This document shows, piece by piece, positions 8,496 to 20,447 of a DNA stretch of 64,000 nucleotides. Under the pieces are notes generated by a model. The model saw nothing but the letters and a program-made list of their open reading frames with translations. It had not been told where the DNA came from and made no database searches. The stretch is from Paraburkholderia sartisoli (lineage in GTDB: Bacteria; Pseudomonadota; Gammaproteobacteria; Burkholderiales; Burkholderiaceae). Position numbers and translations under genes: made by a program. How positions within the stretch are numbered: position 1 is the first letter of the stretch; every line of letters starts with the position of its first letter. The stretch lies in assembly GCF_900107685.1 (NCBI RefSeq), contig NZ_FNRQ01000004.1, positions 124,001-188,000 on the forward strand. Reading direction: 5' to 3'.

Positions 8496-8687
8496 CTCAA
8501 CGCTCCGTGAGTGAAGAAGGCAACACATGAGAATACTGCACACGCCGAAAGTCTTCACGACAGCACATGTGCTGAAAGCTGATGGTCAGGATGTGCATCG
8601 CATCGAATGGCGCATGCACTGCCATTGCCCGTACCCGTCGCTGACGCAGAAACGGGACATCTGATCCGGGCGTGTGCGGCAATGTAG

Positions 8688-8704
8688 TTAAACAGATTTT
8701 GAAT
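8688..8704 (+). repeat. 17-bp exact repeat, copy 1
   Basis: TTAAACAGATTTTGAAT occurs here, about 80 bp upstream of the autotransporter ATG, and again exactly at 26323-26339. It is much more AT-rich than its surroundings. A hairpin GGCTCC/GGAGCC (8716-8721 with 8733-8738) follows it. A regulatory site is possible. Confidence 0.5.
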
Positions 8705-8785
8705 TCCGCTTGAAAGGCTCCTATAACTCACTGGAGCCCTGGTTGATTCCGCCCTCTCTCCCCATTTAATGGAAAGGACGTGTCA

Positions 8786-11700
8786 ATGAAGAGATCGTTC
8801 GAGATCAGTATCGGCGGCGTTGTCATGCTTGTCGAAATAATCTTCCAGCCCAACGCCCATGCTGCCTGCACGAACACGTCTCCGGTCAGCAGCAACACCA
8901 CCGTCACCTGCACCGGCGCCAACACGCCTTCTGTCATCGCACCGGCCACCACCACCGGCGTCACGATCAATCTCGATCCGACCACTGCCGCAAGCTTCGT
9001 CCACGCGACGAACGCCGTGGGTTTCAGCGTCGATCACGCAAGCGCGATCACGAATAGCGGCAATTTCTCGCTGACCGGCAGCGGCGGCACCGGCACGGCA
9101 CGTGGTGCTGTCCTGCTCGGCGTCACCGACAACAACCAGTTGACGAATACCGCGAGCGGCGTCATCAACACGACGGGCGCCTTCAACGACGGCATGGCGG
9201 CCAACGGCAGCGGCAACACGCTGACCAACAACGGACGGATCACGACAGCCGGCCCCAACGCCTATGGCATGACTGCTGCGTGGGGGCAAACGAACGTGGG
9301 ACAGCTGAACAACACGATCGTGAACACCGGCAGCGTATCGACATCGGGCAGCAACGCGCGGGCCGCATCGATCCTCGGCGGCAACGGGCAGATCAACAAC
9401 AGCGGCACGCTTTCAACAACGGGCAGCGGAAGCCCCGCCGCGTACATGCAGGGCAACAACGACAGCCTGATCAACACAGGCTCGATCTCGGCGAGCGGCA
9501 GCGCCTCGGACGCCGTGTTCTCCAACACGGTCGGGTCGAGCTTCACGGCGCGGATCGAAAACCGCGCGGGCGGCAGCATCGTCAGCCAGAACGGATCGGC
9601 TATCCGCACGCTCAACGGCAACACGACGATCGTCAACGCGGGGCTGCTGCAAAGCGGCGTCGGCACGGCGATCACGATGGGCAACGGCAACAACGCGCTG
9701 ATCCTGCAAACCGGCTCGGTGATCAACGGCACCGCCGATGGCGGCGCGGGCAGCAACACCGTGACGCTGCAGGGAACCGGTGCGGCCACCAACGCGTTCA
9801 TCAACTTCCAGACGTTGCTGATGCAGGGCACGCAATGGGACTGGACAGGCACCGGCACGTTCGCGACAGCGCGCGTGCAAAGCGGCACGCTCAATCTCAC
9901 CGGTACGCTCGGCAGCACGACGAGTGCGCTTGTCGACCCAGGCGCGACGTTGCAGGCGAATTCGCAGAACCTGCCGCTAAACGTGACAGACAACGGGCTC
10001 GTGCGCTTCGCGCAGAGCGCCACCGGCACGTACGCAGGTTTGATCGGCGGCACGGGTGTCGTCGAGAAAAGCGGCGCGGGCACGTTGACGCTCGCGCCCA
10101 CGGCGGCGGGCGGCAACACGTATTCGGGCGGCACGCTGATCGACGGCGGCACGCTCGCAGCCGGCGCCGACAACGCACTCGGCGCCAGCACGGGCGGCGT
10201 GACGTTCGATGGCGGCACGTTGCAGCTGGCACAATCGTTCGATCTCGCGAGTACGCGCGCCATCACGTTGAACGCCGGTGGCGGCACGATCGACACGCAG
10301 GCGTTTTCATCGACGCTCGCGCAGCCCGTCACCGGCACAGGCGGCCTGACGAAACTCGGCAGCGGCTCGCTTGTGATGAACGGCGTGAGCACCTACAGCG
10401 GCGCGACGAACGTCACGGCGGGCACGCTCGCCCTCGGCGACGCCGCGACCGACGCGGCACTGACGGGCGGCGGCAACACGACGGTGGCGTCGGGCGCGAC
10501 ACTCGGTGGATATGGCAGCGTCACCGGCACGGTTTCGAACAGCGGCACCATCGCGGTCGCGAACGCAGTGCCCGTTTTTGCTGGCGCCGCGAACGGCAGC
10601 CTCACGATCAACGGCTCGCTCGTCAATGCGGGGCTCGTGCAGATCGGCGGCAACGGCGTGGGCAACCAGTTGGTGGTCAACGGCAACTACACCGGACAGA
10701 GCGGCGTGGTCGCGCTGAACACCGTCGTCGAAACCGACGATTCCGCGTCGGACAGGCTCGTGCTGAGCGGCGGCACAGGCAGCGGGACCACGAGCCTGAA
10801 GGTGACGAACGTCGGCGGCAACGGTGCGCAGACGGTTGCGAACGGCATCGAAATCGTCTCCGCAACGCAAGGCGCGAGCACCACGCCCGATGCGTTTACG
10901 CTCGCCGCGCCGGTGAAGGCCGGCGCGTATTCGTACTTTCTCGCGAAAGGCGGCGTGACGGGCGGCACCACCGGGAACTGGTATCTGCGCAATACCGTCG
11001 CGCCCCTTCCATCGGCCACGGCGCAGGACGGCGACACCGGCGTGCCGGTCGCGGCCGAGGGCACGCCGCCGCTGCCCGATCCGCCGCCGGCGGGATCGGG
11101 TCCCGTTCCGCTATATCGCCCCGAAGTGCCGGTCTACACGGTCATGCCCGCCGTCGCGCGGCAACTCGGCGTGTTGCAGGTCGATACGTTTCACGAACGT
11201 GCGGGCGAGCAGTCGCTGCTCACCGAAACGGGCACCGTGCCCGCCGCGTGGGGACGCGTCTGGGGCGGCCACAGCGACTTTCGCGAGGACGGCACGGCAA
11301 GCCCCGGTTTCGACGGTTCGGTCTTCGGTGCCCAGGCGGGCCACGACCTCTACGCCGATTCGAACGCGAGCGGCCATCGCAATCATTACGGCCTGTTCGC
11401 CGGCTTCGCGCGCGCCACGGGCGACGTCGAGGGCTTCGCGCTCGGCACGCCGAATCTCGATGCCGGGCATCTGTCGGTCAACGCGTACAGTCTCGGCGGC
11501 TACTGGACGCATATCGGTCCGGGCGGCTGGTACACCGACGCCGTGCTGATGGGCAGCTCACTCACGATGACGCCGGTCTCGCGCGACAACGTCGGCGCGA
11601 CGACACACGGCACGGCCGTGACAGGTTCGGTCGAAGGCGGCTTGCCGGTGCCGCTCACCGCGGGCCTGACGGTCGAGCCGCAGGCGCAGTTGATCTGGCA

Positions 11701-12064
11701 ACGACTGTCGGTCAACGACCTGAACGACGGCGTCTCGACGGTCAGCTTCAACAACGGCAACACCTTCCTTGGACGGATCGGCGTGCGTCTGCGGGGCCAC
11801 TTCGACGCGATGGGGACGAACTGGCAACCGTGGCTGCGCGTCAACGTGCTGCGCTCGTTCGGATCGGACGACAAGGCAACGTTCGCGGGCACCACCGTGA
11901 TCGGCACGTCCGTCGGGCAGACCGCCGGCCAGATCGGCGCGGGCGTGGTTGCGAAGATCAGCCGGTCGGCGAGCCTCTTCGCAACCGCAAGCTGGCTCAC
12001 GAACCTCGGCGGCCCGCATCAACGGACCGTGCTCGGCGACGCAGGCGTGCGCTGGGCCTGGTAG
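8786..12064 (+). CDS. Autotransporter (type Va secretion) with PATR repeats
   Basis: A 1092-residue outer-membrane autotransporter. The Sec signal peptide ends at PNAHA-ACTN. The passenger, about 30-770, is rich in Gly, Asn, Thr and Ser and consists of short beta-helix repeats. It contains passenger-associated transport repeats, clearest at [20 protein letters not shown] (about 518-540) and [21 protein letters not shown] proline-rich linker (about 750-775) precedes [20 protein letters not shown], and the C-terminal 230 residues form the 12-strand barrel ending in GVRWAW. AAAGGA lies 7 bp before the ATG; a GTG two codons earlier is possible. No protease triad or RGD was noticed. Adhesion or aggregation is the likely role, but this is inference. 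Confidence 0.92.
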   Translation: MKRSFEISIGGVVMLVEIIFQPNAHAACTNTSPVSSNTTVTCTGANTPSVIAPATTTGVTINLDPTTAASFVHATNAVGFSVDHASAITNSGNFSLTGSGGTGTARGAVLLGVTDNNQLTNTASGVINTTGAFNDGMAANGSGNTLTNNGRITTAGPNAYGMTAAWGQTNVGQLNNTIVNTGSVSTSGSNARAASILGGNGQINNSGTLSTTGSGSPAAYMQGNNDSLINTGSISASGSASDAVFSNTVGSSFTARIENRAGGSIVSQNGSAIRTLNGNTTIVNAGLLQSGVGTAITMGNGNNALILQTGSVINGTADGGAGSNTVTLQGTGAATNAFINFQTLLMQGTQWDWTGTGTFATARVQSGTLNLTGTLGSTTSALVDPGATLQANSQNLPLNVTDNGLVRFAQSATGTYAGLIGGTGVVEKSGAGTLTLAPTAAGGNTYSGGTLIDGGTLAAGADNALGASTGGVTFDGGTLQLAQSFDLASTRAITLNAGGGTIDTQAFSSTLAQPVTGTGGLTKLGSGSLVMNGVSTYSGATNVTAGTLALGDAATDAALTGGGNTTVASGATLGGYGSVTGTVSNSGTIAVANAVPVFAGAANGSLTINGSLVNAGLVQIGGNGVGNQLVVNGNYTGQSGVVALNTVVETDDSASDRLVLSGGTGSGTTSLKVTNVGGNGAQTVANGIEIVSATQGASTTPDAFTLAAPVKAGAYSYFLAKGGVTGGTTGNWYLRNTVAPLPSATAQDGDTGVPVAAEGTPPLPDPPPAGSGPVPLYRPEVPVYTVMPAVARQLGVLQVDTFHERAGEQSLLTETGTVPAAWGRVWGGHSDFREDGTASPGFDGSVFGAQAGHDLYADSNASGHRNHYGLFAGFARATGDVEGFALGTPNLDAGHLSVNAYSLGGYWTHIGPGGWYTDAVLMGSSLTMTPVSRDNVGATTHGTAVTGSVEGGLPVPLTAGLTVEPQAQLIWQRLSVNDLNDGVSTVSFNNGNTFLGRIGVRLRGHFDAMGTNWQPWLRVNVLRSFGSDDKATFAGTTVIGTSVGQTAGQIGAGVVAKISRSASLFATASWLTNLGGPHQRTVLGDAGVRWAW

Positions 12065-12224
12065 GCGCGCGGTTGCGCTGCACGCGTCACGACGCCCGCA
12101 GGCGGCATGCCGATGCCACGTCCGCACCCGCACACCCATTTCCGCGGCGCTGGCACGGGTTGCGAAAACCTGCCAGACTTTCCGTTCGACCACCGAAACG
12201 GACGGCACACGCCGCCCTCTGGAA

Positions 12225-15200
12225 ATGGCACGTCGCGCCTCCACCTACGGCTCCATGACATCTTGCTCTTCAGCGACGGGTGCGCTGACTGGGTTTCATC
12301 CTGCGGTCGCCAACTGGTTTCTCAAGACATTCCCCGCGCCCACCGACGCCCAGGCGGCCGCGTGGCCGCAGATCCGCAGCGGCCGCTCGACGCTCGTCGC
12401 GGCGCCGACCGGTTCCGGCAAGACGCTGACCGCGTTTCTGTCGGCCATCGACGAACTCGTCAGGGAAGGCATCGCCAGCAATGGCGCGTTGCCCGACGAA
12501 ACGCTCGTCGTTTATGTGTCGCCGCTCAAGGCGTTGTCGAACGATATCCGCATCAATCTGCAGACGCCGCTCGAAGGCATCGCGAACGAACTGGCCGCGC
12601 TCGGCCTGCCCGCGCTCGACATCCGTACCGCCGTGCGCACCGGCGACACCACGCAGCAGGAGCGCACCGCGTTGCGCAAACGCGCGCCGCACATTCTCGT
12701 CACCACGCCCGAATCGCTTTACGTGCTGCTCGGCTCCGATTCGGGCCGTCGCATGCTGTCGACAACGCGCACGGTCATCGTCGATGAAATTCATGCGATT
12801 GCCGGCGGAAAGCGTGGCAGTCATCTCTCGCTCAGCCTCGAACGGCTCGATGCGTTGTGCGGGCGACGCCTGCCGCGCATCGGTCTTTCCGCGACGCAAA
12901 AGCCCGTTACGGCGGTCGCGCGCTTTCTGACCGGTGGCGCCGCGATCGACGACCCCGTGCCCGCCGACTGCGCGATCATCGACGTCGGTCACGTTCGCGC
13001 GCGCGACCTCGCGCTGGAGTTGCCACCAGTGCCGCTCGAAGCGGTGATGGCGAACGAAGTGTGGGACCGCGTCTATGACCGTCTCGCGGAACTCGTCGCG
13101 CTGCATCGCACGACGCTCGTCTTCGTCAACACGCGGCGCATGGCGGAGCGCGCGTCGCGACATCTGAGCGAGCGGCTCGGCAAGGAAGCGGTGGCCGCGC
13201 ATCACGGCAGCATGTCGAAGGAGCACCGCTTCGATGCGGAGCAGCGCCTGAAGCGCGGCGACCTGCGCGTGCTGATCGCGACGGCTTCGCTCGAACTCGG
13301 CATCGATATCGGCGACGTCGACCTGGTCTGCCAGATGGGTTCGCCGCGCGGCATCGCACCGTTTCTGCAACGCGTGGGCCGCTCGGGGCACCAGGTGGGT
13401 GGCATGCCCAAGGGGCGGCTCTTTCCGGCCTCGCGCGACGACCTGATCGAATGCGCGGCGCTGCTCGACTGCGTGCGGCGCGGCGAACTCGACACGCTCA
13501 CCATTCCGCGCGCGCCGCTCGACGTGCTCGCGCAGCAGATCACCGCCGAAGTCGCGAGCCAGGAATGGAGCGAAGACGCTTTATTCGAGCTCTTTCGTCG
13601 TGCGGCGCCGTACGCGAATCTCGCGCGCGAACAGTTCGACGCCGTGCTGCGCATGCTCGCCGAAGGCTATACCACGCGTCATGGCGCACGCGGCGCGTAC
13701 CTGCATCGCGACGCGGTGAACGGCATGCTGCGCGGCCGGCGCGGCAGCCGGCTCGTCGCGGTCACGTCGGGTGGCACGATTCCGGAGAACGCCGATTACG
13801 CGGTGATTCTCGAACCGCAAGGCGTCAACATCGGCACCGTCAACGAAGACTTCGCGGTCGAAAGTCTCGCGGGCGACGTGTTTCAGCTCGGCAACACGTC
13901 GTACCGCATCCTGCGCGTCGAAACCGGCCGCGTGCGCGTGGAAGATGCACACGGGCAGTCGCCGAACATTCCGTTCTGGCTCGGCGAAGCGCCGGGGCGT
14001 AGCGACGAACTGTCGATGGGCGTCGCGCGGTTGCGCGGCGAGATCGACCGTCTCCTCGCGTCCACGCCCGAAACGGCAGACGTTGCACGCGCAACCGGTG
14101 TGTCCGCAACCGATGGCGATGGCGTCGCGCTCGCCGAACCCGAGACCGCGACGCTCGCGCCGCGGATAGAACACGCGATCGGCTGGCTGACCGGAGACGT
14201 TGGCATCGACGAATCCGCCGCGCGGCAGATCATCGAATATCTCGCGCGGGCGCGCTCGGCGTTGCGCGTTTTGCCCTCGCAGGAGACGCTCGTGATGGAG
14301 CGCTTCTTCGACGAATCGGGTGGCACGCAGCTTGTCATTCATGCGCCGTTTGGCAGCCGCCTGAACCGCGCGTGGGGTCTTGCGCTGCGCAAGCGCTTTT
14401 GCCGCACGTTCAATTTTGAATTGCAGGCCGCCGCCACCGAGGACGCGATCATTCTTTCGCTGACCGGCAGCCACAGCTTCGTGCTCGATGAAGTGTGGCG
14501 CTATCTGCATTCGAACACCGCCGAGCACCTGTTGATCCAGGCGCTGCTCGACGCGCCGCTCTTCGGCGTGCGCTGGCGCTGGAACGCGACGACCGCGCTT
14601 GCGTTGCCACGCTATAGCGGCGGCCGCAAGACCGCACCGCAAATCCAGCGCATGCGCAGCGACGATCTGCTCGCCGCGGTGTTTCCGGACCAGGCTGCAT
14701 GCCTCGAAAACATCGTCGGCGAACGCGACGTGCCCGCGCATCCGCTCGTCGATCAGACAATCGACGACTGCCTGCATGAAGCGATGGATACCGATGGCTG
14801 GCTCGCGCTGTTGCGACGTATCGAAGCGGGCACGTTGACGCTCGTCACACGCGACCTGCCGGCGCCCTCGCCGCTCGCCGCCGAAATCCTGACGGCGAAA
14901 CCCTACGCCTTTCTCGACGACGCGCCACTCGAGGAACGTCGCACGCAAGCCGTACACAACCGCCGTTATACCGATCCCGCATCCGCCGACGATCTCGGCG
15001 CGCTCGACCCCGAGGCGATCGAAAGCGTGCGTCGCGAAGCGTGGCCGGAAGCGCGCAACATCGATGAAATACATGAGGCGCTGACGGGTCTCGCCTGCAT
15101 CAGCGAAGCGGAAGCGCAGCGCAACGAGGGCTGGCCTGGCTGGCTCGATGCGCTCGCCGCTGGCGGGCGCGCGACACGCATGCAACTGAAGGATCAAGGC

Positions 15201-16709
15201 GACGCGTTATGGTGGCCCGCCGAACGCCTCACGTGCCTGCGCGCGATCTATCCCGATGCGCTGTTTCGTCCGGCGCTCAACGCACCGCGGGGCTACACCG
15301 ATGCGTGGACTGAAGACGACGCCATCGTCGACGTCGTGCGCGCACGCATGACCGGTTCTGGGCCCCTGCCCGTCACGCAGATCGCGAATCCGCTGGCGTT
15401 GCCCGCATCGCGTGTGGCGCAGGCGCTGGTGCGACTCGAAGCAGAAGGCTACGTGATGCGCGGTCGCTTCACGCCCAATGCAAGCGAAGAAGAATGGTGC
15501 GAACGACACCTGCTGGCGCGTATCAACCGCTATACGGTGAAGCGGCTGCGTCGCGAAATCGAGCCAGTGGAACGGCACGATTTCATGCGCTTTCTGTTTG
15601 CGTGGCAACACGTGACACCCGATACGCGCGGCGAAGGACGCGACGCGCTGGCGGCGATCGTCGATCAGCTCGAAGGATTCCAGGCCGCCGCGGGCGCGTG
15701 GGAAGAAGACATCCTGCCCGCGCGTCTCAAGGACTATTCGATCACGGCGCTCGACGAACTGTGCCGCTCCGGCAAGGTGGTGTGGACACGCCTGACAGAA
15801 CGCACGAAGGTGGCGAGCGCGCCGGTGCGCAGCACGCCGGTCGTGTTGCTGCCGCGCCGGAACGTACACGTCTGGAGCGCGCTCGTCGATACGTCGAAGC
15901 CGCCGGCATTGTCGGCGCGCGCGCAGCACGTGTACGACGCGCTAAAGGAACACGGCGCGATGTTCTTCGACGAACTGTTAGGCGACGTTCATGGTCTCAG
16001 GATCGAACTTGAAAACGCGCTCGGCGAACTGGTCGCCGCCGGTCTTGTGAACTCCGACAGCTTCGCGGGTTTGCGCGCGCTGCTCAAACCGGTCGCGAAG
16101 CGCAACGCCTACTACGGCAGTCGCCGGCCGCGCGGCGCGGGTGCGCTGATCGGCGGCATGGACGACGCGGGTCGCTGGGCGCTGGTGCGGCGGCGTCAAC
16201 CGCAGCCCGCCGCGAATGTTGTCGTCACCCCGGGCCGCACGCCGCCCACCGATCCCGAGGTGCTTGAACACCTCGCGATGACGCTGCTGCGCCGCTATGG
16301 CGTCGTGTTCTGGCGTCTGCTCGAACGCGAAGCCGACTGGCTGCCGCCATGGCGCGAACTGCTGCGCATGCTGCAAAAGCTCGAAGCACGCGGGCTCGTG
16401 CGCGGCGGCCGTTTCGTCAACGGACTCGCGGGCGAGCAGTTCGCGCTGCCCGAAGCCATTCCAGTGCTTCGCGAAATACGCCGTCATGCGAACGACGGTG
16501 CTTTTATCTGCGTATCCGGCACCGACCCGCTGAATCTCGCCGGTACGTTGTTGCCAGGCGACAAGGTGCCGGCAGTGAGCGGCAACCGCCTGCTGTATCG
16601 CGATGGGGTGCCGGTGGCGACGCTGGTGGCGGGTTCGTTCGGCTATCTCGCCGATTTCGACGCGCAAACACGCGATCGCATGCGAATTGCGCTGATACAG
16701 CGCGGCTAG
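12225..16709 (+). CDS. lhr: Large ATP-dependent helicase Lhr
   Basis: A 1494-residue superfamily 2 helicase of the full-length Lhr class (E. coli Lhr is about 1540), a 3'-5' DNA/RNA-DNA helicase linked to DNA repair. Walker A is APTGSGKT (60-67) and the DEAH-type box is DEIH (187-190). Motif III-like GLSATQKP and motif [20 protein letters not shown] are present, followed by the Lhr-specific winged-helix, beta-barrel and long C-terminal region. The start is uncertain: ATG at 12225 or 12255, both weakly supported; the frame is open further upstream but overlaps the autotransporter gene. The usual nuclease partner gene is absent, so it stands alone. Confidence 0.95.
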   Translation: MARRASTYGSMTSCSSATGALTGFHPAVANWFLKTFPAPTDAQAAAWPQIRSGRSTLVAAPTGSGKTLTAFLSAIDELVREGIASNGALPDETLVVYVSPLKALSNDIRINLQTPLEGIANELAALGLPALDIRTAVRTGDTTQQERTALRKRAPHILVTTPESLYVLLGSDSGRRMLSTTRTVIVDEIHAIAGGKRGSHLSLSLERLDALCGRRLPRIGLSATQKPVTAVARFLTGGAAIDDPVPADCAIIDVGHVRARDLALELPPVPLEAVMANEVWDRVYDRLAELVALHRTTLVFVNTRRMAERASRHLSERLGKEAVAAHHGSMSKEHRFDAEQRLKRGDLRVLIATASLELGIDIGDVDLVCQMGSPRGIAPFLQRVGRSGHQVGGMPKGRLFPASRDDLIECAALLDCVRRGELDTLTIPRAPLDVLAQQITAEVASQEWSEDALFELFRRAAPYANLAREQFDAVLRMLAEGYTTRHGARGAYLHRDAVNGMLRGRRGSRLVAVTSGGTIPENADYAVILEPQGVNIGTVNEDFAVESLAGDVFQLGNTSYRILRVETGRVRVEDAHGQSPNIPFWLGEAPGRSDELSMGVARLRGEIDRLLASTPETADVARATGVSATDGDGVALAEPETATLAPRIEHAIGWLTGDVGIDESAARQIIEYLARARSALRVLPSQETLVMERFFDESGGTQLVIHAPFGSRLNRAWGLALRKRFCRTFNFELQAAATEDAIILSLTGSHSFVLDEVWRYLHSNTAEHLLIQALLDAPLFGVRWRWNATTALALPRYSGGRKTAPQIQRMRSDDLLAAVFPDQAACLENIVGERDVPAHPLVDQTIDDCLHEAMDTDGWLALLRRIEAGTLTLVTRDLPAPSPLAAEILTAKPYAFLDDAPLEERRTQAVHNRRYTDPASADDLGALDPEAIESVRREAWPEARNIDEIHEALTGLACISEAEAQRNEGWPGWLDALAAGGRATRMQLKDQGDALWWPAERLTCLRAIYPDALFRPALNAPRGYTDAWTEDDAIVDVVRARMTGSGPLPVTQIANPLALPASRVAQALVRLEAEGYVMRGRFTPNASEEEWCERHLLARINRYTVKRLRREIEPVERHDFMRFLFAWQHVTPDTRGEGRDALAAIVDQLEGFQAAAGAWEEDILPARLKDYSITALDELCRSGKVVWTRLTERTKVASAPVRSTPVVLLPRRNVHVWSALVDTSKPPALSARAQHVYDALKEHGAMFFDELLGDVHGLRIELENALGELVAAGLVNSDSFAGLRALLKPVAKRNAYYGSRRPRGAGALIGGMDDAGRWALVRRRQPQPAANVVVTPGRTPPTDPEVLEHLAMTLLRRYGVVFWRLLEREADWLPPWRELLRMLQKLEARGLVRGGRFVNGLAGEQFALPEAIPVLREIRRHANDGAFICVSGTDPLNLAGTLLPGDKVPAVSGNRLLYRDGVPVATLVAGSFGYLADFDAQTRDRMRIALIQRG

Positions 16710-16938
16710 CGCGGCGTGCTACATCTTCCCCGGATACGGAATCGCACCACCCCACACCTCGCTTTAACCCCGCAAATCTGTTAAAGAAATGGGGGCCGCA
16801 CGTCGTTAACTGTTACGAACCCCGTCATTCGGCCACCTGGATACAATGAAGCCAATCTTCGAGGGAAGACCGTTTGCCGCCCGAGCGCTCGCCAGCGTGC
16901 ATAGCGAGCCGGATGGCGGTGCCTGTCCGGGGGACTCA

Positions 16939-18942
16939 ATGCAGGACGACCAACACCAACAGGTGCTTTTTGCCCATTTCGGCACGACCAGCCCATGCTG
17001 GCGCCTGTCGAAGGACAGCAACGCGCTGGAACTGACCGCGGAAACCGGCACCGGGCCCGCCGACGTCGCCATCGCCCTCACCGTCCAGCAGGCCGCGCAG
17101 ATCCGCCGCCTGACCGGCATCACCTCGAACCTGATCCTCGATATTCATCTGTTCGGCGAACCGTTGCGTCTGCATCTGGTTGGCAAGAAGCTGAACGGCG
17201 CGTCGTGGGCCGGCACGGCGTCGGCCTATTCCGATACCGAATCCGTCGCGCGCGACCTGGTGCATGGCCTGTCGTTTGCCGAGCAGGTCGTGTCGGAAGT
17301 CAATTCGCTCGTCGTGATTCTCGACCAGGCGGGGCGCATCCAGCGCTTCAACCGTCTCGGCGAAGAGCTGTCCGGCATGAAGGAAGAAGACGTCATCGGC
17401 AAAAACGTCTGGGCGCTCTTCATGTCTTCCGAAGATGGCGCGGCGTCGAGCTTCAATATCAGCGGATTTTTCAACCGCGGCGTGTCGTACGAGGTCGAGC
17501 GGCTCGTGAAAACCGTCCACGGCGACCGTCTATTCCTGTTTCGCAACAAGTTCGTGAAAAGCGGCAGCGGTGTCGACGAGCAGTTCCTGATCTGCTCGGG
17601 CACCGACATCACCGAGGAGCGCCGCGCCCAGGCACGCCTTTCGGAACTGGCCAATACCGATTCGCTCACGGGCCTGCCAAACCGCAACGCGATCCAGGAC
17701 CGCATCCGCCAGGCGATCGAATCCGCGAAGGAAGGCGAATCGACCGGCATTCTTTTCCTCGATCTCGACAACTTCAAGAAGGTCAACGACCACTACGGCC
17801 ATGTGTTCGGCGACCGGCTGATCCAGGACGTGTCGTCGGCGATCCGCGGCTGTCTCGACGCAGGCGACACGCTCGCGCGGCTCGGCGGCGACGAATTCAT
17901 CGTGCTCGCGGTCGACGCGACCCGCTCCGCCCTCGAATCGACCGCGCAGCGCATTCTCGAGCGGCTGCGCACGCCGTTCAGCCTCGGGCTCGTCGAGGTG
18001 TACACGGGCTGCTCGATCGGCATCGCGCTGTGCCCGGAACATGGCGACAGCCTCGAATCGGTGATCCGCTCCGCCGACACCGCGATGTACGTCGCGAAAG
18101 ACGAAGGCAAGCGCACCTGCCGCGTGTTTTCTCCGGAAATGGACCACAAGGTCGCGGAGTACATGTGGCTCGACACGAACCTGCGACGCGGCCTCGAGGA
18201 AGGCCAGCTCGCCCTGCTCTATCAGCCGAAGCTGGAACTCGCCACGGGCGTCGTCACGAGCGTGGAGGCGCTGGTGCGCTGGAACTCGCCGGAGCGCGGC
18301 CAGATCCAGCCAAACGAGTTCATCCGTTACGCCGAGGAATCCGGCCTGATCGGGCCGCTCGGCCGCTGGGTCATGCAGACCGCGGCGATGCAGGCGGCGG
18401 CGTGGAAAGCGCAGGGGCTGGATCTGCGCGTGGCGATCAACGTCTCGGCGCGGCAACTGGTGGACACCGCGGTGGTGCGGCATTTCCGCGAGGCGCTCGA
18501 ACGCGCGAAGCTCGATCGCTGCCTCGTTGATCTGGAGTTGACGGAAAGCTGCCTGATCGAGGACGAAGCCGCCGCGATCGACCTGATCACGCAATTCCGC
18601 GAGCTTGGCGCGCAGGTGCATCTGGACGATTTCGGCACGGGTTATTCGTCGCTGTCGCAACTGGGCCGCATTCCGCTCGACATGATCAAGCTCGACCGCA
18701 GTTTCGTGCGCTCGATCAACGCGGACAAGAAGGCGCAGGCGCTGGTGCGCTCGATGGTGGCCGTGGCGCAGGAGCTTGAACTGAAAGTGGTCGCCGAAGG
18801 GATCGAAACCGAGGCCGAAGAAGTCTTCATGAAGGGGCTCGGCGTCGAATACGTGCAGGGGTTCCGCTATGGCCGCCCGATGCCCGTCGCGGAATTCGAA
18901 GCGTGGTTGCGCGACAGACAGAAAATCAGGCTCATCGCCTGA
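16939..18942 (+). CDS. rpfR: BDSF receptor RpfR: FI-PAS-GGDEF-EAL c-di-GMP enzyme
   Basis: A 667-residue cytosolic signalling enzyme. Order: an N-terminal RpfF-interaction domain (about 1-95), a PAS domain (about 110-225) that binds the cis-2-dodecenoic acid signal BDSF, a diguanylate cyclase domain with intact GGDEF (316-320), and a phosphodiesterase domain with intact EAL (443-445, then ELTESCLIED and DDFGTGYSSL). In known RpfR, BDSF binding raises c-di-GMP breakdown. The start at 16939 follows GGGGG by 5 bp and gives the length and EAL position (Glu443) I recall for Burkholderia cenocepacia RpfR. An ATG at 16846 would add 31 non-conserved residues. It is convergent with rpfF, whose product it binds. 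Confidence 0.95.
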   Translation: MQDDQHQQVLFAHFGTTSPCWRLSKDSNALELTAETGTGPADVAIALTVQQAAQIRRLTGITSNLILDIHLFGEPLRLHLVGKKLNGASWAGTASAYSDTESVARDLVHGLSFAEQVVSEVNSLVVILDQAGRIQRFNRLGEELSGMKEEDVIGKNVWALFMSSEDGAASSFNISGFFNRGVSYEVERLVKTVHGDRLFLFRNKFVKSGSGVDEQFLICSGTDITEERRAQARLSELANTDSLTGLPNRNAIQDRIRQAIESAKEGESTGILFLDLDNFKKVNDHYGHVFGDRLIQDVSSAIRGCLDAGDTLARLGGDEFIVLAVDATRSALESTAQRILERLRTPFSLGLVEVYTGCSIGIALCPEHGDSLESVIRSADTAMYVAKDEGKRTCRVFSPEMDHKVAEYMWLDTNLRRGLEEGQLALLYQPKLELATGVVTSVEALVRWNSPERGQIQPNEFIRYAEESGLIGPLGRWVMQTAAMQAAAWKAQGLDLRVAINVSARQLVDTAVVRHFREALERAKLDRCLVDLELTESCLIEDEAAAIDLITQFRELGAQVHLDDFGTGYSSLSQLGRIPLDMIKLDRSFVRSINADKKAQALVRSMVAVAQELELKVVAEGIETEAEEVFMKGLGVEYVQGFRYGRPMPVAEFEAWLRDRQKIRLIA

Positions 18943-19062
18943 CACTCCGCTGCCGCGCTGACTGCTACCGCTACTGCGACTGCCATTACCGGTTACCGTT
19001 TTCTGCTGTTATCGACGGTGTCAGTCCGGACCCGGGTGCGGTCACGGCTGACGGGACGACCG

Positions 19063-19950
19063 CTACGCGACGTTCGCGCTCGGCGCCGGGCTCGCGCGCA
19101 GATTCGACGTGCGGCGGTTCTGCAGCGTCACGAGACGTTCCATGAACACGAGATCCTTTTCCTCGATCGTGAACGCCGCCTCGACCCAATCCTCCGTGAT
19201 CTCCATCAGCTCGGCACGCGAGAGCTGCAGCACGCGCTGACGCGCCCGCATCATCGCGCGAATGCCGTTCAGCTTCGGCCGCATCGTGTCGATGAAAGTG
19301 CGCGTGGCGATATACGCGTCGCCCGGTTCGAACAGCTGGTCGACAAGACCGCGCGCCGAATGCCATTCCGCCGTGTGCGATTCGCCGACGCCGATCAGTT
19401 CCTCCGCGAGGCGCATGCCCGCCTTGCGCGCGACGAGCGAATAGCCGCCCATGCCCGGGAACAGATTGAACGCGATCTCGGGAAAACCCATGCGCGCGTC
19501 GTTCTGGGCGAGCAGGAAATGGTGCGCGAGCGCCGCTTCGAAGCCGCCGCCGAGCGCCGTGCCCTCCACCATCGCGATCGAGATCGCGCCCGTGTCGAAA
19601 CCGCGCGCGGCCGCATGCACACAGTCGACACAGGAACGCGCATAGGCCAGCAGCGCCTCTCGCTTGCCGGTACGGATTGCATCGGAAAAAAAGTCGAGAT
19701 CGCCGCCGACGTTGAACATCGACGGAATCAGCGAGCCGGTCACCCAGAAGTCGATCGGCAGCTTCGACTCGCGCGCGGAACGCGCGAGGCTCAGGATGTC
19801 GTGTACCAGCTCGATGTTGAAACACGGGCGTGGTTGCGCACGCAACATCATCCACATGATGTTGCGGCCTTCTTCGTAGTAAGCGGAGATTTGCGACAGG
19901 TTGCCGGCTTCCAGAAAGGGACGGCAGGCGTGATGGTTACGGAGATTCAT
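19063..19950 (-). CDS. rpfF: BDSF (DSF-family) synthase RpfF
   Basis: A 295-residue crotonase-fold enzyme that makes the diffusible signal cis-2-dodecenoic acid from acyl-ACP by dehydration and thioesterase steps. The oxyanion/substrate region reads AMVEGTALGGGFEAALAHHF with Glu138, followed by MGFPEIAFNLFPGMGGYSLV with Glu158. These correspond to the two catalytic glutamates of Xanthomonas RpfF (141 and 161), and the FNLFPGMGGYS segment separates RpfF from ordinary enoyl-CoA hydratases. GAGGA lies 8 bp before the ATG. It lies tail to tail with rpfR, 120 bp away. Confidence 0.95.
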   Translation of the reverse strand: MNLRNHHACRPFLEAGNLSQISAYYEEGRNIMWMMLRAQPRPCFNIELVHDILSLARSARESKLPIDFWVTGSLIPSMFNVGGDLDFFSDAIRTGKREALLAYARSCVDCVHAAARGFDTGAISIAMVEGTALGGGFEAALAHHFLLAQNDARMGFPEIAFNLFPGMGGYSLVARKAGMRLAEELIGVGESHTAEWHSARGLVDQLFEPGDAYIATRTFIDTMRPKLNGIRAMMRARQRVLQLSRAELMEITEDWVEAAFTIEEKDLVFMERLVTLQNRRTSNLRASPAPSANVA

Positions 19951-20447
19951 TTTTGGTCCTCATCAGGTATTTTAAATACGGGTAAAGCAATGGGAGCCTA
20001 AAACAGACCGGAATTCCGTGGGGAGCGGGGGCGAACAGAACGCGGCAAATCCTTATATGGATTTCATGCTTGCTAAAGGAAGAAAGGAATGCGTACCGGC
20101 CTGGACGGCCCCCTCGACGGACGATTTCACGCGTACCGTGGCGCCCCGGCGACGCATGCGGCGCGCTGGAGGAAAACCGCCAGGCGTGCGATGGCGCAAA
20201 GCTTTTTGAAAGCATTCAGGAAATGATCGACGCGAAGCGCAATCGTTTTTATTGAATTTGCATAGGTAAAAAATTCGCTTTTCGACAATGTGTGGCGAAT
20301 TGCGGAATTAATACGCGAAAAGGCGCGTTTGTCCTTATTGCGAACAATGCGCTTTACGGATACAGGGAATAGACGGGAAAGCGGACGACCCGGGCGCGCC
20401 ATCCAGCTTGTTGCGCTTTCATCGAAAACCGGAGCCCGCCGCGGCGT
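19951..20447. other. Intergenic region upstream of rpfF
   Basis: About 500 bp without a supportable gene, AT-rich between 20210 and 20350. It should carry the rpfF promoter on the minus strand. An 18-bp inverted repeat AAATCC-TTATAT-GGATTT lies at 20047-20064. No clear hexamer pair was assigned. Confidence 0.4.

Noticed and set aside
9100-10700. Repetitive DNA in the autotransporter as a CRISPR-like array
   Set aside because: The similarity is codon-level repetition of Gly, Asn and Thr in a coding frame. There are no constant repeats with unique spacers.
9280-12258. A 992-codon plus-strand frame through the autotransporter gene
   Set aside because: It is an Arg/His-rich shadow of the true frame, with no start signal or known motif. 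The autotransporter frame has a signal peptide, PATR repeats and barrel.
13581-15197. A 538-codon antisense frame in lhr
   Set aside because: It is the complement of a well-supported helicase gene, and high GC content makes such antisense frames common here.
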